DNA of 64,000 nt from Sneathiella sp. (GTDB lineage Bacteria > Pseudomonadota > Alphaproteobacteria > Sneathiellales > Sneathiellaceae): NCBI RefSeq assembly GCF_002694385.1, contig NZ_NZMB01000010.1, positions 36,369-100,368 of the forward strand, read 5' to 3'. The notes below the pieces were generated by a model. That model saw nothing but the letters and a program-made list of their open reading frames with translations. It had not been told where the DNA came from and ran no database searches. The stretch's first letter is position 1. Each line of letters begins with the position of its first letter. A program made the translations under genes and the position numbers. Positions 55,102 to 63,935 of the stretch are shown here, in pieces.

Positions 55102-55905
55102 ATGTTTGAGACAATTATTGAGCATGAGCCCTCTATCCGGCTGGCCTTTTTCTTTGGCACTGCGGGTCTTGTCGGCCTGTGGCAGACCCTGCGCCCGCGG
55201 CGGCCGTCCGGCAGTTCGCGGCCCTTCCGCTGGCTAAACAATTTCGGCATTACCTTCCTGAACACCCTGCTGCTGCGCCTTCTCTTTCCTATCCTCGCCG
55301 TGGGCCTCGCGGCCATCGCGGCGGAACGGGGCTGGGGGCTGCTCAATATGATCGAGGTGCCGTTCGCGCTCGCCGTCCTTATCGCCGTTGTCCTTCAGGA
55401 TCTCGTCATCTACGGGCAGCATGTTCTGTTTCATCATGTCGGTTTCCTGTGGCGGTTCCACAAGATGCATCATGCCGATGTGGATTTCGATGTGTCCACC
55501 GGCGTCCGGTTTCATCCGGTCGAGATCATTCTGTCGATGCTGATCAAGCTGCTGGTCGTGCTGATCCTCGGTCCCCCTGTGGTTGCCGTGATCCTCTTCG
55601 AGGTGATTTTGAGTTCCCTCGCCCTCTTTAACCACGCCAATGCGGGATTGCCGCCGCGCCTTGACGGCATTGTCCGGAAATTCATCGTCACGCCCGATAT
55701 GCACCGGGTGCATCATTCGGTGATCCGGGCGGAGCATGACAGCAATTTCGGCTTCAACCTTTCCTGCTGGGACTATCTGTTCGGCACCTACCGGGCGGCA
55801 CCGGCCGCCGGGCATGACGGCATGACAATCGGCCTGACCGACTATCAGGAGAACCGGCGGCAGGGCCTGCTGTGGATGCTGGCCCTGCCCTTCCGCCGCG
55901 GATAG
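55102..55905 (+). CDS. Sterol desaturase/fatty acid hydroxylase family membrane protein
   Basis: 267 residues with four to five hydrophobic segments. Histidine clusters typical of the non-haem di-iron superfamily are in order: QHVLFHHVGFLWRFHKMHHAD, FNHANAGLP and MHRVHHSVIRAEHDSNFGFN. They would hold two iron ions on the cytoplasmic face and activate oxygen for C-H hydroxylation or desaturation of a lipid. RBS AGGAG. Single gene, substrate unknown; hopanoid, sterol or fatty acyl chains are all possible. Confidence 0.88.
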   Translation: MFETIIEHEPSIRLAFFFGTAGLVGLWQTLRPRRPSGSSRPFRWLNNFGITFLNTLLLRLLFPILAVGLAAIAAERGWGLLNMIEVPFALAVLIAVVLQDLVIYGQHVLFHHVGFLWRFHKMHHADVDFDVSTGVRFHPVEIILSMLIKLLVVLILGPPVVAVILFEVILSSLALFNHANAGLPPRLDGIVRKFIVTPDMHRVHHSVIRAEHDSNFGFNLSCWDYLFGTYRAAPAAGHDGMTIGLTDYQENRRQGLLWMLALPFRRG

Positions 55906-55910
55906 CCCCG

Positions 55911-56867
55911 TCAGCTTTGGGGCCGCAAATCCCCGCGCTCCAGCGTGAAATCCTCATACCGCTGCCAGAGAATCATGAATGCCGCCAGATTTTCCGCGGC
56001 ATGATGGCTCGCCTTCTCATAGACATGCGCGTTAAATCGCAGGGTATCGGCGAAATGATCGGACCGGATGGCCGCGCTCAACCGGCCGAGGATGATCATC
56101 CCCTCCTTCACATCATTGATCAGGCCAAGATAATCCTGCATCTGCACCAGCAGATCGAAGCCTTCGGCGATTTTCTCCTCCCGGAACAGCGCGGAGAAGA
56201 AGCGCAGATGATAGCGGGAGCGTTTGACATATTTCCGGAGATCGTGAAGTTCATGGGCCGAGAGATTCCGGACATCCGCCCCACGATTGAGCAGTGCGAT
56301 ATTCCCCTCCTCAATGGCGGCGAGGGCGAAGGGCGGGATCGGACTGGCGAGCAGCTTGCGGCCCGTGCGGCCAAGACGCGTGGCCCAGTTGCTTTCCAGC
56401 CATTTATCGAAGGATTTGGCGAGGCGTTCGAAATGCCCGCCCGACACCTCATGGATGATGATGTCATATTCGCGGTTCCGCGTTTCCTCCCCCAGACGCA
56501 GCAATTCCCGGGAGACGGTCTGGAAGGCCGCCGTTTCCGTGTCCGGCCGCAGGACGCCGTTCAGGAACACATCCATATTGCGCGCCTCGCCCAGCAGATC
56601 CCCGAAATAACGGTATTCCCGGTTAAAGCCGGTGCGAATTTCCTTCGGGATGATGGAGCGGAAAATATGCAGCGCCACCCGCATCCGGCGCACACCGATG
56701 CGGATCTGCATCAGCGCCATGGGATCCCCCTCCTCCTTGAACTCGCGGAAGTTGACCTTCAGATGGTGGGCGCATCCGCGAAAGATGGCTTTCGCCGCCG
56801 TCTCCACATCCATGGAGCCGTTGAGCTGAATATTGGACAGTTTCTGCGCCTTGGATTTGGATGACAT
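55911..56867 (-). CDS. CHAD domain-containing protein
   Basis: 318 residues from the ATG at 56867; the frame continues to 56963 but would overlap the divergent gene. The CHAD domain has conserved histidines and many basic residues: GCAHHLKVNFREFKEEGDPM, then QIRIGVRRMRVALHIFRSII and a second basic set (DLRKYVKRSRYHLRFFSALF). CHAD proteins bind polyphosphate. In many bacteria they are joined to a CYTH triphosphatase domain, but here it is absent. Predicted cytoplasmic and helical. Role: polyphosphate binding or targeting, inferred from the family. Confidence 0.85.
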   Translation of the reverse strand: MSSKSKAQKLSNIQLNGSMDVETAAKAIFRGCAHHLKVNFREFKEEGDPMALMQIRIGVRRMRVALHIFRSIIPKEIRTGFNREYRYFGDLLGEARNMDVFLNGVLRPDTETAAFQTVSRELLRLGEETRNREYDIIIHEVSGGHFERLAKSFDKWLESNWATRLGRTGRKLLASPIPPFALAAIEEGNIALLNRGADVRNLSAHELHDLRKYVKRSRYHLRFFSALFREEKIAEGFDLLVQMQDYLGLINDVKEGMIILGRLSAAIRSDHFADTLRFNAHVYEKASHHAAENLAAFMILWQRYEDFTLERGDLRPQS

Positions 56868-56950
56868 AACCACACTCTGATCGGAAAAATTCCCCACGGG
56901 ACCGGAACATATGCTAATCAGATCAACAGGGCAAAAGCAACCGGGAGAGT

Positions 56951-57787
56951 ATGCGAATGACAAAAGTTGAAGACTGGATCGGCAAGCAGGAAAGCCGCTC
57001 GGAAATTATCCATCAGCAATCTCTGAACGGATTTGCCGCGCTGATGGACGAAGCGGGGGACGCATCGGATGTGGTGCCGCCGGGCGGTCACTGGATGTAT
57101 TTCCTGCCCACCGATCGCCAATCGCGGATCGGCCCGGACGGGCATGGCCTGAAAGGCGATTTCCTGCCACCGGTCGAGTTGCCGCGCCGCATGTGGGCGG
57201 GCGGACGGCTGACCTTTCACGCGCCGCTGAAGGCCGGGGAGACGGCGACAAAAATCTCGACCATCAAAAATGTGACGGCCAAGGATGGGCGCACCGGGGC
57301 CCTGGTTTTCGTGACCGTCGAACATCTGGTGAAGAATGACGCGGGCCTCTGTATCACCGAAGAGCATGATATCGTCTACCGGGAAGCGGCCGCGCCGGAT
57401 GGCGGCCCAAAGAAAGAACCCCAAGCCGCCCCGACCGATGGCGAATGGGATGTCACGGTGACGCCGGATCCGGTGTTGCTGTTCCGCTATTCCGCCCTCA
57501 CCTTCAACGGCCACCGCATCCATTATGATCGCGACTACTGCCTGAAGGAAGAGGGCTATCCCGGCCTGGTCGTGCATGGCCCGCTGCTCGGCACCTTCCT
57601 GATGCGGCTCGCCGTCACAAAAATGGGGGGGCGGCCGCTCAAGCAGTTCCATTTCCGCAACTTCAACCCGATTTTCGATATCGCCTCCTTCACCCTGACG
57701 GGGAAGCCGGAAAGTGACGATAGCTGCAGTGTCTGGGTGCGCGGCCCGGCCGGAGAACTGGCCGTTCAGGCAACCGCCAGTTTTTAG
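56951..57787 (+). CDS. MaoC/HTD2-like (hotdog-fold) acyl-CoA hydratase/dehydratase
   Basis: 278 residues, a double-hotdog protein. The N-terminal half resembles the FAS1-like dehydratase domain (GGHWMYFLPTDRQSRIGPDG, then RMWAGGRLTFHAPLKAGE). The C-terminal half holds the hydratase motif as LTFNGHRIHYDRDYCLKEEG with the Asp/His pair, followed by LVVHGPLLGTFL. Members include mesaconyl-C4-CoA hydratase and itaconyl-CoA hydratase. The C-terminal motif is the active one. RBS GGGAG. Divergent from the CHAD gene; no pathway neighbour, so the acyl-CoA is not known. Confidence 0.85.
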   Translation: MRMTKVEDWIGKQESRSEIIHQQSLNGFAALMDEAGDASDVVPPGGHWMYFLPTDRQSRIGPDGHGLKGDFLPPVELPRRMWAGGRLTFHAPLKAGETATKISTIKNVTAKDGRTGALVFVTVEHLVKNDAGLCITEEHDIVYREAAAPDGGPKKEPQAAPTDGEWDVTVTPDPVLLFRYSALTFNGHRIHYDRDYCLKEEGYPGLVVHGPLLGTFLMRLAVTKMGGRPLKQFHFRNFNPIFDIASFTLTGKPESDDSCSVWVRGPAGELAVQATASF

Positions 57788-57805
57788 TGACGGTTTTAAA
57801 CAAGA

Positions 57806-57829
57806 AAAAGGGGCCATCTGGCCCCTTTT
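57806..57829. terminator. Bidirectional intrinsic terminator between the hydratase and PCuAC genes
   Basis: Perfect stem AAAAGGGGCC / GGCCCCTTTT with an ATCT loop and A/T tracts on both sides, between convergent stops at 57787 and 57856. It can end both transcripts. Its stem is identical to that of the terminator at 43178. Confidence 0.9.
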
Positions 57830-57855
57830 CCAATAGCATGAGCAACAGCCGTCAA

Positions 57856-58347
57856 TCAGTGATGCTTATGCTCTTTCATCTCCATCGCACCGGCCTCTTT
57901 CACTTCAACCGTTACATTGATTTTTCCGGCCTTGGCGAATTCAAGGGTCAACGGGAATGTGCTGCCTTTGGTGAGCGGCTGCTTCAATCCCATCAGCATG
58001 ATGTGATAGCTGCCGGGCTTGAACTCGACCGTTTCGCCAGCGGGAATTTCCACCCCCTCGACTTCAAACATTTTCATGACGCCGTCCGTCATGCTGACGT
58101 TATGGATTTCGACTTTTTCCGCCGCCGGGCTCGACGCGGCAACAAGAGTGTCTGCTTCGCCGCCCATATTATGCAGCGTGGCGAAGACACCGCCCACTTT
58201 GATAACCGCCGGACGTTCCCGCGCCCAGGCGTCGCTGACCATCATCTGCGGTTTATCCGCCGCATGGACAACGGATAGACCCGTCATGCCCGTGACGGTC
58301 AGCGCGCCAACCATCAGAACGGCGGATAGGAGTTTCGTAAGTTTCAT
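57856..58347 (-). CDS. Periplasmic copper chaperone PCu(A)C
   Basis: 163 residues. Signal peptide MKLTKLLSAVLMVGALTVTG, cleavage near VHAADK. The copper-binding pattern is seen as VEIHNVSMTDGVMKMFEVE (His and Met) and YHIMLMGL (His-x-Met). A His/Met-rich tail (EMKEHKHH) may add a second site. PCuAC loads Cu(I) into the Cu-A centre of cytochrome c oxidase together with SCO proteins, and an SCO gene lies 16 bases upstream on the same strand. RBS GGGGAAG. Confidence 0.93.
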   Translation of the reverse strand: MKLTKLLSAVLMVGALTVTGMTGLSVVHAADKPQMMVSDAWARERPAVIKVGGVFATLHNMGGEADTLVAASSPAAEKVEIHNVSMTDGVMKMFEVEGVEIPAGETVEFKPGSYHIMLMGLKQPLTKGSTFPLTLEFAKAGKINVTVEVKEAGAMEMKEHKHH

Positions 58348-58363
58348 TTTCTTCCCCTTGCGG

Positions 58364-58978
58364 TTAAAGATTTTCGCGGATTTTCGCCGTCATCTCTTCC
58401 GGGGAAACCCCGAAAGAGAACACCGTAATCAGCTCCCCGTCCCGGTCCATCAGATAGGTATAGGCGCTGTGATCGACGAGATAATATTCACTGTCCTGCT
58501 CATCGCGCTTCTGCGCATAAACCCGGTATTTCTTCATCACATCGGCGATTTCATCCTGGCTTCCCGTCAGCCCGACGATTGACGGATCAAAAGCCTCGAC
58601 AAAATCAGCCATCAGTTCCTGCGTATCACGCTCCGGATCGACGGTAATAAAGACAGGGGTCACCTGATCCGCCGCATCGCCCAGTTCCTGCATCGCGACG
58701 GAGATCGTCTGCAACTCCGTCGGGCAGACATCCGGGCAATGGGTGAAGCCGAAGAAAACGAGCATCAGCTTGCCTTTGAAATCCGCCTCCGTTACCCGCT
58801 CCCCCTTGTGATTGACCAGCGAAAAGGGCCCGCCAATCTGCGGAACGCCGACGACGAGGCTGGAACTACGCCCCTGATCCTTGCCGACACCCGGCAAGGC
58901 GCCCGCCATCCAGAGGCCGACGGCCGTCGCCCCCGCCAACAGGAAAAAAATAATGAGTATCGTAAAAATCTTGTTCAT
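58364..58978 (-). CDS. SCO1/SenC family copper-delivery protein
   Basis: 204 residues from the ATG at 58978; an ATG at 58996 is also in frame. An N-terminal membrane anchor (MNKIFTILIIFFLLAGATAV) is followed by a thioredoxin-fold domain in the periplasm. Copper ligands: GFTHCPDVCPTEL (CxxxC) and the distal His in VDHSAYTYLMDRDG. SCO proteins help assemble Cu-A of cytochrome oxidase and may reduce its cysteines. In one unit with the PCuAC gene. Confidence 0.93.
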   Translation of the reverse strand: MNKIFTILIIFFLLAGATAVGLWMAGALPGVGKDQGRSSSLVVGVPQIGGPFSLVNHKGERVTEADFKGKLMLVFFGFTHCPDVCPTELQTISVAMQELGDAADQVTPVFITVDPERDTQELMADFVEAFDPSIVGLTGSQDEIADVMKKYRVYAQKRDEQDSEYYLVDHSAYTYLMDRDGELITVFSFGVSPEEMTAKIRENL

Positions 58979-59206
58979 GTCGAAATATCCGTCCACATGC
59001 CCGGAGACATCAAATATAAGCTATAGGGATAAACCGCCATCCACCGGGCGACAAGTCATAATCCCCCGATGCGACAATCTGGCACATTCCGGCGCGGCCC
59101 CGTTGCATCGGCGATTGACCGCTTATGTTTCTGGCGATACGCTATTTACAGTCTTAAAAATAAAGATCATTCGCCCGCGCCATGACAAGGGTAACTTAAG
59201 GACTAT

Positions 59207-60157
59207 ATGAGCGTTTTTATAGCCAAACGAGTTTTGACCCTGATTGCGACCCTGATCGGCGCATCGATTGTCATCTTCATTGTTATGGAGATCCTGCCGG
59301 GTGATCCGGCGCTCGTCATCCTCGGCGTTGACGCCTCGCCGGAGGCTATCCAGTCACTGACCAAAGAGCTGGGGCTGGATCGTCCGCCGATTGAGCGATA
59401 CTGGGGCTGGATATCCGGGTTGCTGCAAGGGGAGCTCGGCACCAGCTATGCCTATAAGGTCCCCATATGGGAGCTGATCGAAGGCGCCCTACTGGTTACC
59501 CTCCCCCTTGCGATCCTGTCGATTACGCTCAGCATCATTCTGGCTCTGGTCATCGGGCTTTATGCCGCCGCCAATCATAACAAGGCGGGGGATATCACCC
59601 TGATGGGGATCAGCCAGCTTGGTATTTCGGTGCCCAATTTCTGGCTCGCCATCCTGCTTATCCTGCTTTTTGCGATTGAGTTGCGCTGGCTTCCCTCCGG
59701 CGGCTTTCCCGGCTGGAAGGAAGGGTTCTGGCCGAATATCCGGGCCATGATCCTGCCCTCGCTCGCCCTCGCCACCGTTATCGGGGCTATACTGGCGCGC
59801 ATTACCCGCTCGTCCGTTCTGGAAGTCTTTCGCGAGGATTATGTGCGCACGGCGCGCGCCAAGGGCCTCAGCCAGCGCGCCACCCTCTGGCGGCACGTCC
59901 TGCGCAATGCCATGATCCCGGTGCTGACCGTCACCGGCATCCAGTTCGCCGCGCTGCTGACCGGCACTGTCGTGGTCGAGAATGTCTTTCGCCTGCCCGG
60001 CCTTGGCTCGCTTGTCCTGAAAGCCATCAACAACCGCGATACCATCGTTGTCGAGAATGTGGTGCTGCTGCTCGCGGCCATGGTCATCATCGTGAATTTC
60101 ATTGTCGATCTCCTCTATGCCGTTGTTGATCCGAGATTGAAAGCGCATGACATATGA
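59207..60157 (+). CDS. Peptide/oligopeptide ABC transporter permease (DppB-like)
   Basis: 316 residues, six hydrophobic segments. DppB-type N-terminus (FIAKRVLTLIATLIGASIVI) and GDPA motif LPGDPALVILG. The EAA loop that contacts the ATPase is in DYVRTARAKGLSQRATLWRH. RBS AAGGA. First gene of a four-gene operon; the stop overlaps the next start by four bases (ATGA). No binding-protein gene is in the cluster. Substrate class (peptides, nickel, glutathione or other) cannot be told. Confidence 0.9.
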   Translation: MSVFIAKRVLTLIATLIGASIVIFIVMEILPGDPALVILGVDASPEAIQSLTKELGLDRPPIERYWGWISGLLQGELGTSYAYKVPIWELIEGALLVTLPLAILSITLSIILALVIGLYAAANHNKAGDITLMGISQLGISVPNFWLAILLILLFAIELRWLPSGGFPGWKEGFWPNIRAMILPSLALATVIGAILARITRSSVLEVFREDYVRTARAKGLSQRATLWRHVLRNAMIPVLTVTGIQFAALLTGTVVVENVFRLPGLGSLVLKAINNRDTIVVENVVLLLAAMVIIVNFIVDLLYAVVDPRLKAHDI

Positions 60158-61002
60158 GTGATTCCCGCTTTCTCGCCTTCCTTCAGCGCAGCCGGAGAAG
60201 CCGCAGCCTGGTTGTCGGGGGTCTGCTGACCGCCTTCCTCATGATAAGCGCCCTTGTCTCGCTGCTCTGGACGCCGGGCACGATTGATATCGTCATCGCC
60301 AATCGCTTCAAGCCCCCATCGCTGGATCACTGGCTGGGAACCGACCAGTTCGGCCGCGACATCGTCACCATGCTGATGGTCGGGACGCAGAATTCCATTG
60401 TTGTTGCCGTGGTCGCCGTCTCTATCGGACTGTTCGCCGGGGTCAGCCTCGGCCTGCTGGCGGCGGCGCGGCGCGGCTGGACGGAAGAGCTGATCATGCG
60501 CATGTCGGATTTTTCCTTCGCCTTTCCCGCCATCCTCTCCGCCATCATGCTGACGGCGATTTTCGGCCCCGGCGGGGTCAATTCCATCCTCGCCATCGGG
60601 CTTTACAATATCCCCGTATTTGCGCGCCTCACCCGCGGATCGGCCAATGCCATCTGGGCGCGGGAATTTGTCATGGCGGCACGGGCGGCAGGCAAGGGAC
60701 GGCTGCGCATTACGTTCGAACATATCCTGCCCAATATCCTGTCCATCATCATCGTGCAGGCCACCATCCTGTTCGCCATCGCCATCCTGGCGGAGGCGGC
60801 GCTGTCCTATCTCGGGCTCGGCACCCAGCCGCCGGATCCTTCCTGGGGCCGCATGCTGAATGAAGCGCAGAAGCTGATGTTCCTGCAGCCGATGCAGGCC
60901 GTCTATCCCGGCCTGGCCATCGCCATTGCCGTGTTCGGTCTCAATCTGCTGGGCGACGGGCTTCGCGATGTTCTTGACCCCAGACTGTCGAGGAAACGCT
61001 GA
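60154..61002 (+). CDS. Peptide/oligopeptide ABC transporter permease (DppC-like)
   Basis: 282 residues. The segment HWLGTDQFGRDIVTMLMVGT is the DppC-family hallmark. The EAA loop reads EFVMAARAAGKGRLRITFEH. C-terminal YLGLGTQPPDPSWGRMLNEA is typical. Forms the translocation pore with the DppB-like subunit. Overlaps both neighbours (four bases upstream; its TGA shares a base with the next ATG). Confidence 0.9.
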   Translation: MSDSRFLAFLQRSRRSRSLVVGGLLTAFLMISALVSLLWTPGTIDIVIANRFKPPSLDHWLGTDQFGRDIVTMLMVGTQNSIVVAVVAVSIGLFAGVSLGLLAAARRGWTEELIMRMSDFSFAFPAILSAIMLTAIFGPGGVNSILAIGLYNIPVFARLTRGSANAIWAREFVMAARAAGKGRLRITFEHILPNILSIIIVQATILFAIAILAEAALSYLGLGTQPPDPSWGRMLNEAQKLMFLQPMQAVYPGLAIAIAVFGLNLLGDGLRDVLDPRLSRKR

Positions 61003-61997
61003 TGCCCCTGCTGCATGTCAAGGATCTGAGCATTATCCTGTCAACCAATGACGGCCCGGCCCGCGCCGTGCGTCATCTGGATTTTCACCTGGATGCCGGA
61101 GAAACCCTTGGCATCGTCGGGGAGAGTGGCTGCGGCAAATCGATGACCGCCCTCGCCCTGATGGGGCTGCTGCCGGAAATGAGCCGGACGGAAGGGCAAA
61201 TCCTGCTCGACGGGGAAGATTTGCTGCAAAAGACGGAAGACGAGATGTGCCGCGTGCGCGGCAACCGCCTCGCCATGATCTTTCAGGAGCCCATGACCTC
61301 ACTCAATCCGGTGCATACCATCGGCCATCAGATCATGGAGCCGCTGCGCCTGCATCTCGGCCTGTCTGAAAGCGACGCGCGCGCCGAAACATTGCGCCTT
61401 TTGGACCGCGTCGGCATTCCCAACCCGACGGCCCGCATCGACAACTACCCGCACCAGCTTTCCGGCGGCCAGCGGCAGCGCGTCATGATCGCCATTGCGC
61501 TTTCCTGCAAACCGGACATCCTGATCGCCGATGAGCCGACAACCGCCCTTGATGTCACCATCCAGGACCAGATACTGGAGCTCATCCAGACGCTGGTGCA
61601 GGAGGAGGGCATGGCGCTTGTCCTCATCTCCCACGACCTTGGGGTCATTTCGGAAAATACCGACAACATCCTCGTCATGTATGGCGGCGCCGCGGTCGAG
61701 ATCGGCCAGACGGAGCGGATTTTTGACGATCTGGTGCATCCCTATACGCAAGGGCTGTTCGCCGCCATGCCGAAACTCGGCCGGGCCCGCAACGCCCGAC
61801 TGATTACGATACCCGGCACGGTGCCCGACCTTATCCATATGCCAACGGGCTGTACCTTTACCGATCGCTGCCCGTTGGCGAGCGATATCTGCCGCAACAC
61901 CCCGCCGCCTGTTGTGGAGGTCAAGGCGGGGCATATGGTCGCCTGTCACCATGTGCAGGAAGCGCGCCACAGAAAGACCGAGGAGCTGTTTTCATGA
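61002..61997 (+). CDS. Peptide ABC transporter ATP-binding protein (DppD-like)
   Basis: 331 residues. Walker [10 protein letters not shown] (about residues 39-47), signature [15 protein letters not shown] and Walker [13 protein letters not shown]. The C-terminal oligopeptide extension has Cys ligands ([15 protein letters not shown] and a later ACHH) that in relatives may bind an Fe-S cluster. Works as a heterodimer with the DppF-like ATPase. Overlaps the next gene by four bases. Confidence 0.92.
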   Translation: MPLLHVKDLSIILSTNDGPARAVRHLDFHLDAGETLGIVGESGCGKSMTALALMGLLPEMSRTEGQILLDGEDLLQKTEDEMCRVRGNRLAMIFQEPMTSLNPVHTIGHQIMEPLRLHLGLSESDARAETLRLLDRVGIPNPTARIDNYPHQLSGGQRQRVMIAIALSCKPDILIADEPTTALDVTIQDQILELIQTLVQEEGMALVLISHDLGVISENTDNILVMYGGAAVEIGQTERIFDDLVHPYTQGLFAAMPKLGRARNARLITIPGTVPDLIHMPTGCTFTDRCPLASDICRNTPPPVVEVKAGHMVACHHVQEARHRKTEELFS

Positions 61998-63004
61998 CAG
62001 AGGAAAACCGCGAGATCCCCGTTCTCGAAGTCCATGATCTGGTGCGGCATTATCGCCTGCCGCGCGAAAGCCTGTTTCGGGAGCCGGGCTTCGTCTATGC
62101 GCTTAACGGGGTTTCCTTCGAAATACAAAAGGGGCGGAGTTTCGGCATTGTCGGCGAAAGCGGTTGCGGCAAATCAACGCTGGCCCGCAATGTCATGGCG
62201 CTGGAAGACACCGATTCCGGTTCCGTCCGCATCCTCGGCAAAGAAGTTGTCGGCCTTGGCTTTGATAAGCTGCGGCCGCTGCGCCGCCATTTCCAGATGG
62301 TGTTTCAGGACCCTTACGGCTCCCTCGATCCGCATCACAATATCGGCCGCATTGTTGCCGAGCCACTGGCCGCGCTGGGTCCCCTGCCCAAGGAGGAAAA
62401 GGAAAAGCGCGTCCGCGACGTGCTTGTGTCCGTCGGGCTGAAACCGCAGGATGTGGAGAAATACCCCCATGAGTTTTCGGGTGGCCAGCGTCAGCGTATC
62501 GCCATTGCCCGCGCCCTCATCACCCGTCCCGAGCTGATCGTCGCGGACGAACCGGTCTCCGCCCTCGATGTCTCGGTGCAGGCGCAGGTCCTCAACCTGA
62601 TGAAGGATTTGCAGGAACAGCTCGGCGTCACCTATATGTTCATCAGCCATGATCTGGCGGTGGTCGAATATCTCTGCGACGAGGTGGCCGTCATGTATCT
62701 GGGCGAGATTGTCGAGCGGGGACTGACCGAAGACATGTTTAACCGTCCTGCGCATCCCTATACCCGCATCCTGCTGGATGCCGTCCCCAAACCGGGGCGC
62801 GGCAAGAAGCGCGAACGGATCAAGCTGCAAGGCAATGTCACCGGCCAGACAGAGCGGCGCAAGGGCTGCTCCTTCCAGGATCGCTGCCCCATGGCGCAAA
62901 GCGTCTGCCGGGAAATCAAGCCGCCGCTCGCCCCGGTGGGCGAGGCGCATCTGGCGGCCTGTCATTTCTCGGACGAGGTGAGGGCGAAAGCCGCGACCGC
63001 CTAG
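61994..63004 (+). CDS. Peptide ABC transporter ATP-binding protein (DppF-like)
   Basis: 336 residues. Walker [15 protein letters not shown], signature FSGGQRQRIAIARAL and Walker B LIVADEPVSALD. The F-type loop FQMVFQDPYGSLDPHHNIGR (Q-loop) is characteristic. A C-terminal Cys set matches that of the DppD-like protein (GCSFQDRCPMAQSVC, AACHF). Last gene of the transporter operon, whose overlapping starts indicate tight coupling. It converges on the cupin gene. Confidence 0.92.
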   Translation: MTEENREIPVLEVHDLVRHYRLPRESLFREPGFVYALNGVSFEIQKGRSFGIVGESGCGKSTLARNVMALEDTDSGSVRILGKEVVGLGFDKLRPLRRHFQMVFQDPYGSLDPHHNIGRIVAEPLAALGPLPKEEKEKRVRDVLVSVGLKPQDVEKYPHEFSGGQRQRIAIARALITRPELIVADEPVSALDVSVQAQVLNLMKDLQEQLGVTYMFISHDLAVVEYLCDEVAVMYLGEIVERGLTEDMFNRPAHPYTRILLDAVPKPGRGKKRERIKLQGNVTGQTERRKGCSFQDRCPMAQSVCREIKPPLAPVGEAHLAACHFSDEVRAKAATA

Positions 63005-63010
63005 CCCGGA

Positions 63011-63496
63011 CTAATAGGATGTGCCGTCCTTGCGGGTGAACAGCCACTGGCCATCCGGCCCCAGAACCGCCTTCAGATCATCGGACGGATAGCTGACTTC
63101 ATCGCCCGCGCTGCGGTCGCCGACTTCGAGATAAAGCACCTCCCTGTCCGTGCGGTTGACAAGCTGATGAGCGGGGCCGGCGGCGGGAAAGCCTGCGCAA
63201 TATCCCGGCGCCAGAAGGCGCTCTTCATCCTCCGTTATCAGTGTCGGCGCGCCCTCCAGAATGTAAATAAATTCATCCTGCTGCGTATGGCGATGCAACA
63301 GGGCGGATTCCCCGCCCGGCGCCAAGCGGGTCATGTTGACACCGAAATTCCGAAGGCCGAACATATCGCCAAGCTGCCGCTTTTCCCGCCCGCTCATGCG
63401 GCTGAAGAAAGGCTCGGGATAATTCGACGGTTTTGTGCGCGGCGCTACCTCCGCCGCTTTGACCGCAATCTGCGGCGGTTTTTTCTCTGTGCTCAT
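63011..63496 (-). CDS. Cupin domain-containing protein
   Basis: 161 residues from the ATG at 63496; the frame opens much further upstream but that part lies antisense-like across msrB and is not native. Cupin motif 1 is ESALLHRHTQQDEFIYILEG (metal ligands His, His, Glu) and motif 2 lies around FPAAGPAHQLVNRT (His). The C-terminus GDRSAGDEVSYPSDDL and FTRKDGTSY resembles a group of small conserved cupins of unknown reaction. Follows msrB on the same strand (28-base gap), so probably co-transcribed. Confidence 0.85.
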   Translation of the reverse strand: MSTEKKPPQIAVKAAEVAPRTKPSNYPEPFFSRMSGREKRQLGDMFGLRNFGVNMTRLAPGGESALLHRHTQQDEFIYILEGAPTLITEDEERLLAPGYCAGFPAAGPAHQLVNRTDREVLYLEVGDRSAGDEVSYPSDDLKAVLGPDGQWLFTRKDGTSY

Positions 63497-63524
63497 CGTC
63501 GTCTTGCTTCTATTCTTGCGGTGT

Positions 63525-63923
63525 TCACTTTTCTTTTTTGAAATCCAGCGCGGCCGAATTGAGGCAATAGCGCAGCCCGGTCGGCGCCGGCCCATCGGGG
63601 AAAAGATGCCCCAGATGCGCATCGCATTTGTTGCAGACGACCTCGGTTCGCCGCATGAAATGGCTGTTGTCCTCAACTTCCCCGACTTTCTCCGGAGCCA
63701 GCGGTTGCCAGAAGCTGGGCCAGCCGGTGCCGGATTCATATTTGGTTTCCGAGGAGAAAAGCGGCTCCCCGCAGCAGATGCAATGATAGGTGCCTTCTTC
63801 CTTGTTGTTGTAATACTGGCCGGTAAAGGCCCGCTCGGTCCCTTTCTGCCGGGCGACATAATATTCCTCCGGCGATAGCTGCGCCTGCCAGTCCGCATCG
63901 CTTTTTTTGATTTTATCGGTCAT
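63525..63923 (-). CDS. msrB: Peptide-methionine (R)-S-oxide reductase
   Basis: 132 residues. Zinc ligands in [12 protein letters not shown] and [12 protein letters not shown]. The conserved GWPSFW and the catalytic cysteine in [12 protein letters not shown] are present. Reduces R-methionine sulfoxide in proteins, with recycling by thioredoxin. RBS GAAAGGA. No signal peptide, so cytoplasmic. Followed by the cupin gene. Confidence 0.95.
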   Translation of the reverse strand: MTDKIKKSDADWQAQLSPEEYYVARQKGTERAFTGQYYNNKEEGTYHCICCGEPLFSSETKYESGTGWPSFWQPLAPEKVGEVEDNSHFMRRTEVVCNKCDAHLGHLFPDGPAPTGLRYCLNSAALDFKKEK

Positions 63924-63935
63924 TACTCTGTCCTT

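Noticed and set aside
63497-63898. N-terminal extension of the cupin open frame across msrB
   Set aside because: It overlaps msrB in another frame on the same strand. The cupin homology begins after the ATG at 63496, and two genes sharing 370 bases is implausible.
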